Assembly: GCA_001695595.3 (NCBI GenBank)
Contig: MBPM02000134.1
Location: forward strand, 59,581 to 123,580
Direction of reading: 5' to 3'
DNA: 64,000 bases
Source: Plasmopara viticola
Lineage: Eukaryota; Oomycota; Peronosporomycetes; Peronosporales; Peronosporaceae
Of this stretch, positions 1 to 11,200 are shown in pieces. The translations under genes and the position numbers were made by a program. The stretch's first letter is position 1; each line of letters opens with the position of its first letter. Under the pieces are notes generated by a model that was not told where the DNA came from, did no database searches, and saw nothing but the letters and a program-made list of their open reading frames with translations.

Positions 1-898
1 ACTTTTTCTGCCCTCCAAAACGTGTTTGGCTGATGTAGTATGATGAGGTATATTCCTAGAAGGAAGAAGTAGAACTTAAGCGACTCTAAGGCCATATTGA
101 ATCAATTAGTGCCTTTTTTCAAAGTACTTGCAACACGATTTTTCCGCCATTTTTTGTCTTGAATTTGAAAAGCATGCGTGTTAGATTAGAGCGACTACAA
201 AACCTTTCTCGTCCGCTATCGTCCGCATATTTGAACATATAGAGCACACCATCGCTGACTCTGAGGCGCGGATAAGGAACAGATCCAATTCTATGTGACC
301 GGACTGAATGAGTCATGTCCTCACCCATGTCTCCTTTGATGAGAAACCTAACCAAGAGTACACAAAAAGAAGTCTGAAATATCGAGGAGCTGATATTTCC
401 CCAAAGCAAGGATGAGAATAATTTAAAGATATCACAAAGCTGATAGATTTGCTAGCACCGAATGCCGGAGACGCTAATGAAAACATTCAATTACGGGGTT
501 TTATGGCTTACAAGGCTTCACATGTAGCCAACAATTCGAATTCCCCGCGAGCGGACAAGTGTATCCTTTATGTCCCATCGTCCGCTTCTCCTTCTATAGT
601 TTTATGATATATTAGATTATAGAAGTTATATAAGAGCAGCAAGAGTACCCCTAGACACCCTCAAAGACAGCACGATGAACTATATAGTACAACGTAGTAC
701 ACCTAGACACCCTTAGAGGGTACATTATCGCTGTCTTTTGTAAAATGCCATGTTTTGATTGGCATTTTACACATGTTGTAGAAGAAATACACATTGACAA
801 GACATTATGGCGCATAAGATTGTGACAATTTTGGCGGGTGCTGCGTCATCTCCATTGCGCAAGACGATGCCATTTCTAGTGCCACTCAGGCCTAAGAT

Positions 899-1190
899 AG
901 TCATATCCTCGTGGACTCAGAGGCCAAGGCTGATGAGTTAGACGAGCATCCCTAAACCTTTTTGCTAAGTTCGCGCAGCTCGCCAAGGAGCACAGCACCT
1001 GTCCTTCTAGCCGCAAAGGTGGCGACCCAGGCACATCTGGCGGCTGAAAAATGGTTCTTGCGTTCGACCGAGTAGCTTTTGAGGGCGAGGTGGGCGTCGT
1101 TCACGAGGTGAATACCCAGTTTGGCTGGCATCTTGTGCTGATCTCTCGCCGTCTGAACGGGACTGAGGAGCCGAATCTGTATCGCGGTAT
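899..1190 (+). pseudogene. Parvulin-type peptidyl-prolyl isomerase domain, decayed copy 1
   Basis: A broken parvulin (PpiC/rotamase) domain. The opening HILV motif of the fold is read at 902-946 (HILVDSEAKADELDE). The frame is then lost, and the core motif (FAQLAKEHSTCPSSRKGGD) continues in another frame from 961. A TGA at 1045-1047 interrupts that frame where parvulins usually have an Arg-Gly/Lys-Gly turn, and the same frame resumes with VAFEGEVG and the terminal QFGWHLVLI motif up to about 1165. The order of motifs is exactly that of a parvulin domain, so the family is secure; the damage (one frameshift and one stop) is seen directly. The domain is about 90 codons, the normal size. Copy 2 follows about 90 bp downstream. 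I infer a dead gene, perhaps once a two-domain isomerase. Confidence 0.75.
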
Positions 1191-1276
1191 TAAGCAAGCA
1201 CTCATAAAGATCGTGCCATATCCTGACCCATGATTCTTATCGTTATCATTGCTAATGGTGTTCGAGGAAGCAGAAG

Positions 1277-1605
1277 CGAGTCCCGTGCTCATGGTATCCA
1301 TATTCTGGTCAAGTCCGAGACTGAGACCGACCATTTGTTTAAAGAGATCGACGCTGTTGAAGACAAGGAGGCGAAATTAGCGGAATTGGCTGGAAAGCAC
1401 AGCACTTGTCCTTCGAGTAAGAAAGGAGGATCCCTAGGCATGTTTGGATGTGGCGAGATGGTACCCCAGTTTGACAAGGCGGTGTTTGAAGGGAAAGTGG
1501 GCGAGCTGGTCACGGTACAGACTCAGTTGAATGGCATGCGTTGCTCTGTACCGGACGTCTGGGGACAAGAAGAAGTTTAAGTAAAAGGTGTCTAAGAAAC
1601 TATTG
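1277..1605 (+). pseudogene. Parvulin-type peptidyl-prolyl isomerase domain, decayed copy 2
   Basis: A second parvulin domain in tandem with the first. It reads HILVKSETETD, then LAELAGKHSTCPSSKKGG, GEMVPQFDKAVFEGKVGEL and VQTQ in one open frame ending at 1580. At about 1530 the expected QFGWHALL end is lost by a frameshift; WHALL is found in the next frame immediately after, so the last 20 or so residues are displaced. The expected basic turn after GMFG reads C in place of R. Parvulins catalyse cis/trans isomerisation of peptidyl-proline bonds. The open frame could still make a truncated domain of about 100 residues, but loss of the last strand should prevent folding. Both copies most resemble stand-alone parvulins; I cannot tell whether they were one tandem gene or two. 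Confidence 0.7.
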
Positions 1606-1616
1606 CTAGTTTTCAA

Positions 1617-3039
1617 TGCGAATAATCTTCAAAGAACAATCTCATTTATTAGGTCACGTGTTGAGTGCGCGCTGAGCTATCAAAGATCCATGGCAAGCTA
1701 AAACCTCGACATCTTGCGCTTTTAACAATTTGATTAGATCTCGTCTGTCCAGTTATTTACCACGTCGTCGGTAGTCGAGCGGTCGGTCACTAGCTCTGAG
1801 TGCCAGTCAAACTTTTGAAACCGTAATAGTGTCTTTAATTTTTTGTCGTATAACTCAACACCTCAGAATGAGATGCTTTACCTGTGCCTTGACCTTTTGA
1901 ACGTATCCTTATGACTTTACGAAAGCCTTTTATCAAACTCAGGCACCATCTAGACGAGCGAGGAAAAGCAGCTTCTAGATCGCCTGTCGCCTTCAACCCT
2001 GTCAAGAACTCATCGCACTCGACCTCGGAAGAATGAAGATGCGACTAGCACGAGAAATGGGCTCAACTGACACAGATGCAGATGAGTACGAATTTCATTG
2101 TCCTTAGAAATATGTGGGATGCACAAGGTCGTTCATTTGCAATTTTGCCTATCAATCAGTTTCTCCTTCATGAAGCCGAAGAGGTTATAGCGCTTACCAC
2201 ACAATTGGCCGGTGACATGCATTAGTTTTCTGCAAGAGAAACATTCTAATTGAAATTCATGCTACCACAAAATGATACTACAATTCCAGCTACGCTGGGG
2301 ATTCCTGACAGAAAAGCGCCTGCAGTACCGCACTCTACTCGCCGTTCGGACTGGACACTGCGGCTATCTTTGTTTTGATCAGCGGTAACACGGCAGACGA
2401 GTAAGTAACGGTGCAGCATATGTATCCTGTTTCTTACATATATAAAGTCTTCCGCGTACAACATGACATAGTATCTTGTTGCAGTCCTCTTGTAACACCG
2501 ATATGATTGATAGCAGCCATTCTCGTCACGTTTAATGAACGATTCAAAGTGTGTCCTGTCAGGACCGGATGAGAGGTGTGGGATGCACATGTAGACATGA
2601 AAGCAATTGACTAGGTGCTTTGTTCCTCAACCTACCGTTTTCACAAATGATGCGCATCGTCGTCACCGCCGTGGTGGCGATGTCGGAGATGTGTTCAAAT
2701 CATTCTGGGGACTTGCTGTCTATGCTTTGAGGTAATCTGATAGTTTACTTAATAGTAAAAATGACTGCTTGTCTGTATGACTGAAGTGCAAGACAAAAGA
2801 CGATGCTCGCTACAGGCCCGTGTACAACTACATGGATCATGCCTTGCCGTTGGCTATTACGGTAGGAGAGATGCATAGCAAAAGCGTCGATCCATAGGAA
2901 GGCTTTGCTTAAAATAAACACAGAATTAAAAGCGCTAGCACTTATATTTTTTTTAAAAGCCAACCTCGAGAAAGTAGTCAAGGTCGAAAGGCCTAAATCG
3001 TCGGAATCAACCACTTACTTCGTGTCAATATCATTACCA
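1617..3039. other. Gene-poor stretch, no supported gene
   Basis: No frame here reads as a recognisable protein. A short frame near 2647 begins with a hydrophobic, signal-like stretch but closes within 30 codons, so it is not annotated. Confidence 0.5.
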
Positions 3040-3948
3040 TCACAGGAACGGCACATAAACCTGATGCATTGCATGGTTCCTGCCTCTTCCAGCATCCGTC
3101 ACCATGTACAATCTCCCAGCACTGACACCAGCAGCATGCAAAGCAGGTCCCCACACCAGCATGATCGGAACCGTGTGTAGTGCATTCACAAGGACTCCAT
3201 ATTCGGCAATCGACATATGGTCGAAGAACTCCGACGATGGAGTTCCTCCTGCCAACATCACGGAAAAATTGGACTTGACCGCAACGACCAGGCCCGAAAA
3301 CCAGGCTCGCAACGCAACGCCGGACGCAGCAGCATTTGCTCCCTGCGGAATAGGAACACCAGTAATGCCCAGGCAAGCATGCAATGTCGCATCGTCTGCC
3401 CAGCCGATCGCAATGCCAGGATCAGTGATGTCACCAACTTCCATTTGCTGCACCGATTCATCCCAGGTCGCGTCACAATGCGAGTCTTTGGCGCCGGAAT
3501 TTGTCTTCTTCTCACAGCTTCTTTGTTTCTTACTTGGAAACTGTTGAACTATCCCGCTTTCACCACATTCTCCTGCCATTTTCTTCGTCGTTCTTGCGTG
3601 TTGTTGCGGCGAAACTTCTACCAAGACGTGAATTCTCTCTTATCCAAGCTCGAATTCCGATCCAAACAACTCGTTCTTCGTAAGCTTCCACGATAGGCAC
3701 ATTTTCTTGTACTGCTTGTCGATTTTGCCACGTAAGAAACTCTCCACTTTTTTGTCGTGTTTTAGCCACGCGCCGTTCTAGTGCGCCAAATATAGTGTCA
3801 CGATGCTTGGCGAAACAGAGTGCTGTTGTGTGCTCAAGATGCCAGCGATAGCCTCCTGCAGCGCGCTCACTTTTGCATCACGTGCGATCTTGACGGTAAA
3901 CACAGTTGCTTCGCCATATATCGCACACTTCAGCTCCACGTCGCTCAT
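3040..3948 (-). pseudogene. Crinkler (CRN) family effector gene, two in-frame stops
   Basis: The start (ATG at 3948) opens a ubiquitin-like CRN N-terminal domain: MSDVELKCAIYGEA, a hydrophobic strand FTVKIA, then an LYLA motif where CRN proteins have LFLAK/LYLAK. A TAG at 3780-3778 directly follows this motif. The same frame continues with NGAWLKHDKKVESFL and FGSEFELG, the usual end of the CRN domain. A second stop (TAA, 3642-3640) follows, then ERIHVLVEV, and the frame stays open for another 194 codons to 3040. No frameshift is needed: only two stops break a frame of about 300 codons. CRN proteins are oomycete effectors delivered into host cells, where many act in the nucleus. The C-terminal part is not one I recognise. 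The last Lys of the LYLAK motif reads His. I call it a pseudogene; the 194-codon 3' frame has no obvious independent start. Confidence 0.75.
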
Positions 3949-4140
3949 GTTTCGAAGTTTGAGACTGCAATCGGTAATCCAAATCGTCAAATCGATGATG
4001 CCATTGTCCCTTTGATGATCAGAGGGATCACTAAACTTGTGATATAGTGCTCTTGTTAAATGATCAAACGCATTAAAGTCACCTTAGAAGCAGAACCAGT
4101 TATACCAATAAAAAAATAGAACCCGGTATTTACAAAAATG

Positions 4141-4151
4141 GTCAAGGGATA
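4141..4151 (+). repeat. Target-site duplication, left copy (LINE)
   Basis: GTCAAGGGATA is repeated exactly at 5285-5295. The pair brackets the 4152-5284 retroelement, as expected from target-primed reverse transcription. Confidence 0.85.
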
Positions 4152-4343
4152 ATGTAATGTAATGTCTTACGTTATCACGTTGCCAAGTGATGCACGTGCT
4201 AGGCTCAGTCTGGCTAGTCCACGGCATAGCGTGGTGTCCGCATACGTCGAGTCTCGTTCGGCGGGCAGTGCAGCCAGCACCGAGGTCGTGAGGGTCTTCC
4301 ATTTCTTTCGGTCTTGTGCAAGGGTACGAAGCACTTCGAGGTC

Positions 4344-4920
4344 TTATGCTGTCCGGAGTCGAAAGCCGGAACCACAGGAAACAAGGTCGTGGTCGAGTGT
4401 TGAGGGGAGCGTGGTGCGAGGACGTCCGCTCCATTTTGCTGCGGTGGAGAAGAAGTAGGAACGCATCTGGAGGTTAGCTGGAATGTCGGAATTGCGGCGA
4501 AGTACATGGCCAAACAGGCGCCAGCGAGCTTGTATCAGTCGTAGTCTCAGCGGCCGCTCATCACAGAGGTCGAAGAGTCTTGCATTCGAAATGTGTCGAG
4601 GGTAGCCAAGAGCGTAGCGAAGCTGGCGGCGATGGAAACTCTCGAGGCCGTGGAGCTCTGACTTGGTAAGAGCCCAGGTGGCGCAGTTGTACAGCAGCAT
4701 TGGTAGAACGTAGGTGTTGTACAGTCGAATGCGGGTCTTGGGTGAGATGAGCGTGGGGCGGAGCCAGACGGACCAGAGGCGGTGGAGCGCGAGGGTGGCC
4801 AAGGACTTGCGTCGGGATAGATGTCCAATATCGCCGAGGAGTGTTTTGAGCTTCTTAGTGTGGCGCCAGGTTTCTTCTCGGGCTCGGGCGTGTCGAGTGG
4901 CGCCTGACGGGTTGCAGTGG
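4344..4920 (-). pseudogene. LINE reverse-transcriptase polyprotein, C-terminal part
   Basis: Read from about 4920 down to 4344. The frame carries the region after the RT catalytic core: LKTLLGDIGHLSRRKSLAT, then RIRLYNTYVLPMLLYNCATW (the conserved post-thumb segment with YxxxVLPxLLY), LESFHRRQLRYALGYPR and RLRLIQARWRLFGHVLRR. These are hallmarks of endonuclease/RT polyproteins of LINEs. The YxDD active site is absent because everything upstream is deleted. The fragment cannot be active alone. Confidence 0.85.
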
Positions 4921-4959
4921 CGGCGGATTTCGGTGACTTTGGTCTTGACTTCGTTTTTT

Positions 4960-5235
4960 TTTTTTCAGGTTTAGAAGAAGGAATTCATCAATGCGGTGCT
5001 CACCTCTATCGTAGATCTTGGTTTCTCGGAGGCCAAGGATACCGACGCGGTAGCGCCGGAGATCTCTGGGGAGTGTTCCGTGCTTCTTGCGCTTTGAACC
5101 TAGAGAATTCACATTAAACGAGCCAATCCGGATGCGGTTGGCGCGATTAAGGGCGTGGAAGGGGTTTGGCCTGGTGCTGGAGACTGTCGCGTCGAGGGTG
5201 AGACTCGTTAGAGACCTGCAGAAGCGCGCGAGCAT
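4960..5235 (-). pseudogene. LINE endonuclease domain, N-terminal fragment
   Basis: The frame begins MLARFCRSLTSLTLDATVSS and reaches IRIGSFNVNSLGS, the first strand and Asn motif of the endonuclease/exonuclease/phosphatase fold, followed by a basic loop and VGILGLRETKI, which holds the catalytic Glu (RETK). After this the domain is cut off by the central deletion. Relative to the short derivatives elsewhere in the window this copy also lacks about 20 bp just after the start codon, so it is not itself their parent. Confidence 0.8.
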
Positions 5236-5284
5236 TTAGCCCCCGCGCTTGGAAGGAGGGCGTCATCCCAACCTTTTCCAAGCT

Positions 5285-5295
5285 GTCAAGGGATA
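5285..5295 (+). repeat. Target-site duplication, right copy (LINE)
   Basis: GTCAAGGGATA, identical to 4141-4151. Confidence 0.85.
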
Positions 5296-5764
5296 CTATA
5301 GGCATTAATGAGTGAATTACTCACCACGAGTCACCACCTTCCACTTAATGACAGCAATATAAAAGTCAGCAGGATTCATCGAGTTACGGCATTTTGCAAC
5401 TTCCTCCCCACTTCTTCTTAGTTACTACTATACCATGTATGTCTCTATCATACTATACCTTCTTTTAAGTATAAAATATTGAGCATTGATGAAAAGTGAA
5501 GACTCAGGGGACTAAGGTGAACAAACCTCCTTTTACAATGACATAAAGACTGAATAGACATCGAAATGAAATATGCTATGACTCATCATATAGGTGACTC
5601 AGTGGTGAACACAGATACACTCGAACGATAATCCGCTAATGTGACTTCAGGTTGCGCTTCGCCGGAAGGCAGCACAATAAAATGATAGTCCTTATTGATA
5701 CTTAGCGCGCAACTGCGCAAGCGATGCTATTTCAACTATACAGGCTTTGGCCTGAGAAGTAAAG

Positions 5765-5810
5765 AATTACCTTGGACGACATGATGCGATCATAGTCGTC
5801 CAAGGTAATT
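5765..5810. repeat. Long perfect hairpin, 16-bp arms
   Basis: AATTACCTTGGACGAC (5765-5780) is followed after 14 bases by its exact reverse complement (5795-5810). The loop itself contains ATGAT...ATCAT, which pairs after one unpaired base, so almost all 46 bases can fold into one stem. It lies in AT-rich DNA with no gene near it. It could be the relic of a small foldback element; no target duplication is evident. Confidence 0.7.
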
Positions 5811-6689
5811 TTTGACTCATCTATCTCTGTCCTTGGCTTGGGAGTTGGTAGAGAGTAGTAATTATTGCCGATCTGAATCGGCTGAGATTCTTGTGAGTCG
5901 ATATATCGGGCATCATTTGCGTGGCTCTGCGTCTTTTACAACGGAAGATAATGAGAATTATACCTCAGTATCTCAACAGCCAACATTTTTTGAGATCCAT
6001 GTCTATTTTGAATTAATTGATCAAACATTATGATACTGATCTATGATGAGTTTGAAGAGCTTATCTAGTTGATTGTGTTGCAGATAGTAGAGCCAAAGAT
6101 AACTATACTGCCCACAGTGTCTAAATCGAAGACACAGAAAGGATTTTTTTTTTCGTGGTGGGAATAATCCTTTGGTATCACACGTGGCTTAGGTAAGCCG
6201 AGAGGATTGAAGTACGCTTATCTCTTTTTGATACTGTCATCCAGTGTTGACCGCCGATCACGGGATTGCACACGTTTATTTTTTTTATGCAGTAGTCTTT
6301 GCTTCTGTCCAAATTCTGTTTGAAATAAATTTGGTCTGCTTTGACGTCAAGGCATTTAGCGAGTTTCTAAGTCAATCATCCGTCGTTCTAAACAATTTAA
6401 TATTTCTTTTTTTGCTCGTGGTGCTTTATTTTTTAGATCAGTATAATCATGTCATCAATATAATCACATAAAACTGTTTCGTCTGCATCTGATGTTTCTG
6501 CTTTTGAGCATTCCATCGAACCAGCTCCCGCTGAGACTCTCTTCCGTGATAATATATAGACATATATTCAGAATTCAACGTCTAACACCGGTCACTAGGC
6601 CGGACAAATTTACTTTGATCTCTTAACGATCTCTTCGCAAGCCGCAATTGTCAATTGGGAAGAAGCCGTCATCGATTCGCTATCAAACT

Positions 6690-8216
6690 GCAAATCCTTA
6701 ATGGTGATGGCGACTTTGTTACTTCGACTGTTGCCTATTTTGCGGATTAATTGATTCCTATGGCCGGTGCGTGGCAGTACATTGGCAGTGTATAGGTTGT
6801 TATTGATGGAGCTACCGTACAAATGAACCAAGTTCATGAATATTTTAATACAATGTTCAAGACTATCACTGAAACGGACTTCAACACGTATGTGAAATAT
6901 GGTCCAACGAACAGCTTTGTCTTGGATGAGTATTCCACTTTAACGAATCAAAGAGTATAGCGGAGCGGCAACAGTCACTCAAAAACTTGGCCACTTCGTC
7001 GTTTATGACAGTTACTAATAGCTTAGGTGAGTTTGGCTTGGCTAACACCTAATCGAATCGAGGAGCCGCCGAGCGATCGATTTTTACAGCTCTTGATGAG
7101 CAAAGTTCAAAGCTTGCATTCGATGTGATGGGAGCTAGCGCATATCGTCAAGCTAGATCGAAACCCCAAGTGTGTGTGGCTCCTACTGACGCCATTACTG
7201 CTGGCTCGTCATTTTACGTCACGCATTATCTGGCTTGCTTTAAATTGTGGGGCAGTTTTGGCTGATTCAAAAAGTATTCAATGCAGAAGCACACGCGCGC
7301 CTTCATTTACCTCAATTACAACAGTCCATCTGCTACTTTAGTTACATTTGGTACTGCAGGTGTTGTTGCGCCTGCTACAATTGCTAGTTTGAGCAATAAA
7401 TGAATTTTGGCAACACCTGCCCAGTGCTTTAAAATATAAGCAGTGGTACAACAACAACCACCTTGGCTGGTGGTCTCGCGCTCCCTACATCCGCTTTAAG
7501 TCTTACGATCACAGCCCACATTAATGGTGCTCTCACTGCCGGAACTGGTATCACTCCTTCGCAATCGATCTCGCGACTTCTCGTTCCTACCTACTCGCCC
7601 AACCCAAGCGCCGATCATGCATCGGCTCAAAAGAAAGCCTTCGAACAAATTACGAATAAACAGTTTCGCCGGGCGCTTCGTTCACTTGGATAGTTAGTAA
7701 TGACATTGCTAATCCAAAGCGTTTGATCCTGTAACTTGTTATTACCATTACAACCGCAGGTGCTGCTGGATCGGACATAATTAATCCGTTTCGTAGCCCA
7801 TTCTCGACTGTACCTGCTACGACAAGTCCATTCGCTGCATTGAAAATTCTACAAGTTCCCGTAGGAAACGTCCCTGTTTGGAACAATTCGGTTTGTTTTG
7901 GATATGAATTGTTCGTGCAAGAGATGTCAAACTCGGGAGTTGGTGTTGGCCGTGATGATGTTACGTTGGCTGGTTTGTTATCTTAGCATCAATGAAAATC
8001 GCTTAACCGATTTGTTGCTATTGATATTGGTCGTCGTCTTCCAAGTGAAGATAGGGCTTTATCGTATCTGGTTATTTCAATTGCAACTACGCTCTCACGC
8101 TCTATTACCATGTTGGCGCAAAGTTGTTCCAACAGTGAATACGACTATGGGTACTATATGGCAAGGTCCAGTGCAAGTTTGAAACAACTTCGATTTTCCA
8201 ACGTTTTTCATCGCTA
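6690..8216 (+). pseudogene. Heavily decayed gene of about 500 codons, possible capsid-like protein
   Basis: Successive frame segments read as one ordinary-looking protein. They are: 6823-6960 (ends in TAG); 7053-7403, open except for one TGA at 7263-7265; about 7440-7693, in a second frame; and about 7735-8216, in a third frame, with stops at 7984-7986 and 7993-7995. The composition is rich in small residues (AITAGSSFYVTHYL, TTAGAAGSDIINPF, VGRDDVTLAGLL, VAIDIGRRLPSED), with beta-rich spacing and no transmembrane or low-complexity bias. I do not recognise the family with confidence. The final portion, with its pattern of alternating strands ending in a terminal VDIGRR-type segment, reminds me of jelly-roll structural proteins of small eukaryotic viruses or virus-derived elements, but this is only an impression. 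At least two frameshifts and four stops show it is long dead. Confidence 0.45.
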
Positions 8217-11200
8217 ATCGTTATTGAACATTTTTTAAATCATCTTTAACATACATGACCTATTCAAAATCAATTATGAGTTGCTTTTTTTACCGATAAT
8301 CAGACCAAGCAAAAAACTTACGATCGCTTTTACAATGCAATGACAATAAGTATTTTGTTTAATTCAAGAAGCTAAAGGCTCCAATTCAACACGAATCATC
8401 AGACGATGCAAGTACTGGTTCGCTTGCGAAATTGTTCCGGTAAGTGACGGCAAAGAATCGTGAGTACGACTATGCACTGAATTTGTTTTGCAGTTAATTG
8501 TACACGCCGATCCTTGAAGATCGAAAATGGCAAACGGTTGTTATTGTATTCCCTGCTTACAATGAATAGTGCTGTGCCCCCCCCCAATGTCCACGTGACC
8601 CTCGCAAAACAATTGAAGACGGAGAAAACGCCATTCCTGCAGCGTGTTTACACTGCTTGAAAGACCTGCTGGCTTCTATTGGTCCGAGGAGTTAGCTGGG
8701 TTTAAGTCTCAAGCAGCTGAAACATGTCAGGACCTTCAACTCCACGAGCATAGTGGGCTCAGGCAGCAAACGCTCTGGTGGTCCTGACGGTAAAACGGCC
8801 CATAGGATGCTCTTGATCGCAGATGGTCAGATGCACGTGACGTTCGAGTTCTTTTCGTGGGAGAAGAAACTTTGATCTTCACCAACGCTCACGCTTTCTA
8901 ATATGCAAGCAAGGCAGGTGTAGGCATCTACATTTATATGCCAAGCCTATCGATAGTTGCAATTATTCGAGCGCCACTCCCCGAACAAGCTCAAAAGACT
9001 GTGTCTTGGACATCCTGCGAGTAGGCTCGCCTCGCACTAACCTTTTCCAAAACAGCCAGCGAGATGATGGGAGCGATTTAAATGCTCTGTTAAAGGACAA
9101 CAGCCATAGACAGATTAGCCTTTCCACAATGCCGTGGATGAGCAGGGTCTCGCTTTATTGATTTTAAACCTCGGTGCTTGTAGGCTGATTAAGCGTTGCC
9201 GAGTACAGCACTATCCGATGTTTTGGCCATGTCAAGTAATGGCACACATATGATGCCTATCCCGGAAGAAGCAAATTTTCGCCCGAAAGCAAAAAAACAT
9301 TCCATAAATAGTTTATGGATCTTAAATTCGATAGGCGCTAAGTCTTGAGAAAGCTGACAGCATTCAAAAGACAAACTAGTGGTACTTTGTTTTTTCATTG
9401 TGAGAACATGGAAACGACCTTGCGAATGTTTCCTTAGTGTCACTCATTTATAAGGGCATCAAAGATGTCGTTGCGTTCACTTTCGTGATATCTTCAATAG
9501 CTCCTATATCTACATCGGAGACTATCTCTTCTAGGACCTCAAACAATGGATCTGTACGCACAAAATGATGTGGAATCGCGCACCAAAAAAGTCCTGCTAC
9601 ACGGGAGGAAGGCACGGAGGTACCTTATTGCAAGAATTGTGAGATTGTTAGACGTGTCTTTTGGTGATAATTAATCAGCAATCTACCTTTTATAACCGAT
9701 TTAATGTACAGTGATTGATGCCCGACGCTTTCCAATATAAATGGACAAGAACTTTATGCTTTGCCAAAGGTGAGTCAATTACAAAATTAGCGCAGCGCGT
9801 AAGAGCGGTCAAAGTTGTGATCATTCACAAATTCTACATTGATAGCTGTAGTAACTAAAAAACACTCTTTTAAGCTTAGAATTTTTTTAGCATAAACTGT
9901 TGGTCTGTCGTGTGCAAGGTTGTACGGACTTCAGAGCATAGTCATACTTGTTACGTATAACATATGGACTGTCACATTGGCGCAACAAACACCCAAATGA
10001 CACGTGTAAGACATCAAAAGGTGGATACTGGTCGTATTTAAACTAAAAGGTACATTTGAGGAGACTTTTATTTACCTCTGTGTAGGTTAATGATTTTATT
10101 ATCTTTTCCGACCTTACCCTCACAAAGATGACGATGAATGCGCCTGACATGTACCACAATTTGAACAATGTCTTTTTTCAAAGGTATAGTGCTCACAATA
10201 ATACCATGCAAGCTGATGCGTTTGACAGCGTAAATTGCACGGACTTGGCGATGAGTTGGTTCAAATAAAGCAGATCGAATAATTTTAAGACAAACAACTT
10301 CGTCAGGGATGTATTTACTAACGCGACTTGTCATCGCAGGAAAAAATGCCAAAGTTGAGCAGCTAACCTATCAATCGCAACTGCATAGCGATGAGAGGCA
10401 GACGGTTTCCTTCACAAAAGGTTGGACTAGGCAGATTCATCCTGGGTCTATAATTTCAATGTTGGCAACTTGAAGAAAGGTTTCCTGCAAAGACACATCA
10501 CCGGTTATTTTGGCCGAGAGAAAATCTTATTCTTTGTTACCAGTATTTATTAGTGGTCTCGCACGTACAAATTGTTGACGAAGTATGTGGTCTATGATTT
10601 TAAAAAGGCAGAAATCTCAGTATCTTTCCGGCTCCCAAGAATCGCTGAAATACCATAAGCTTGAACTTTGTATTTGTCTTATCAAATGCTAGCAGCAAAC
10701 TGTTGCTCGTGTGCCGCATAAGTACGTAACACGACTCCAGCCAATATGACAGGTAACAAATAGCGATGACTTTAACTCTTGAAAATATAATTTTGCCGGA
10801 TAGAGACCCACATATTTATCTATCAAAAATAACTGCGTCAAGTAGGGACCTACAGGTATCCGCTGCGTTTTGCAAACGATAAGCGATTGGTCGGGTGGAT
10901 GAGAGTACTTTTCCTGAAGTCAAACACAAGTAAATGGTCAAAGAGGGTCGACCTTGTACTAAAAAAACACCATTGCGCAGTATGTATCGACAAGCTATCA
11001 TTGATTGAGCTGACTTCCAGCAACGCGTTCCGCGTATCAACGAGATTCACACCTTTTGATACTGAAGGATTAATGCACACAAGAGTGTCGTTGGTTTTTT
11101 AAAAGAAACAGGTGTTTCTATGACAAGCATATCGTTGGACCGGGAAAGCTTTTTCTACTTAATCAAAGTTTGACCATACGGATGAGGGCGAAGTACTGAT

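Larger units (their letters stand above)
4152..5284 (-). mobile_element. Internally deleted non-LTR retrotransposon (LINE)
   Basis: The element reads on the minus strand. Its 5' end (GGAAAAGGTTGGG, at 5284 downwards) leads into an endonuclease start, and its 3' end is a short TACAT/TTACA repeat (about 4152-4170). It is bracketed by an 11-bp target-site duplication. The coding content is only the first part of an apurinic-type endonuclease and the last part of a reverse-transcriptase polyprotein, so the whole central region, including the catalytic RT core, is missing. A run of A residues (minus strand) at about 4955-4967 marks the junction. The four short elements at 19.7, 28.6, 51.6 and 60.2 kb share both ends with it. 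A repeat-array 3' tail rather than poly(A) is known in several LINE clades; I cannot name the clade. Confidence 0.85.

Noticed and set aside
1750..1830. tRNA-like GC-rich stretch GGTAGTCGAGCGGTCGGTCA
   Set aside because: No acceptor stem or TTCGA-type arm at the expected spacing.
3217..3696. 159-codon plus frame across the CRN pseudogene
   Set aside because: Antisense to a frame with clear CRN motifs; Arg/Leu-rich shadow composition.
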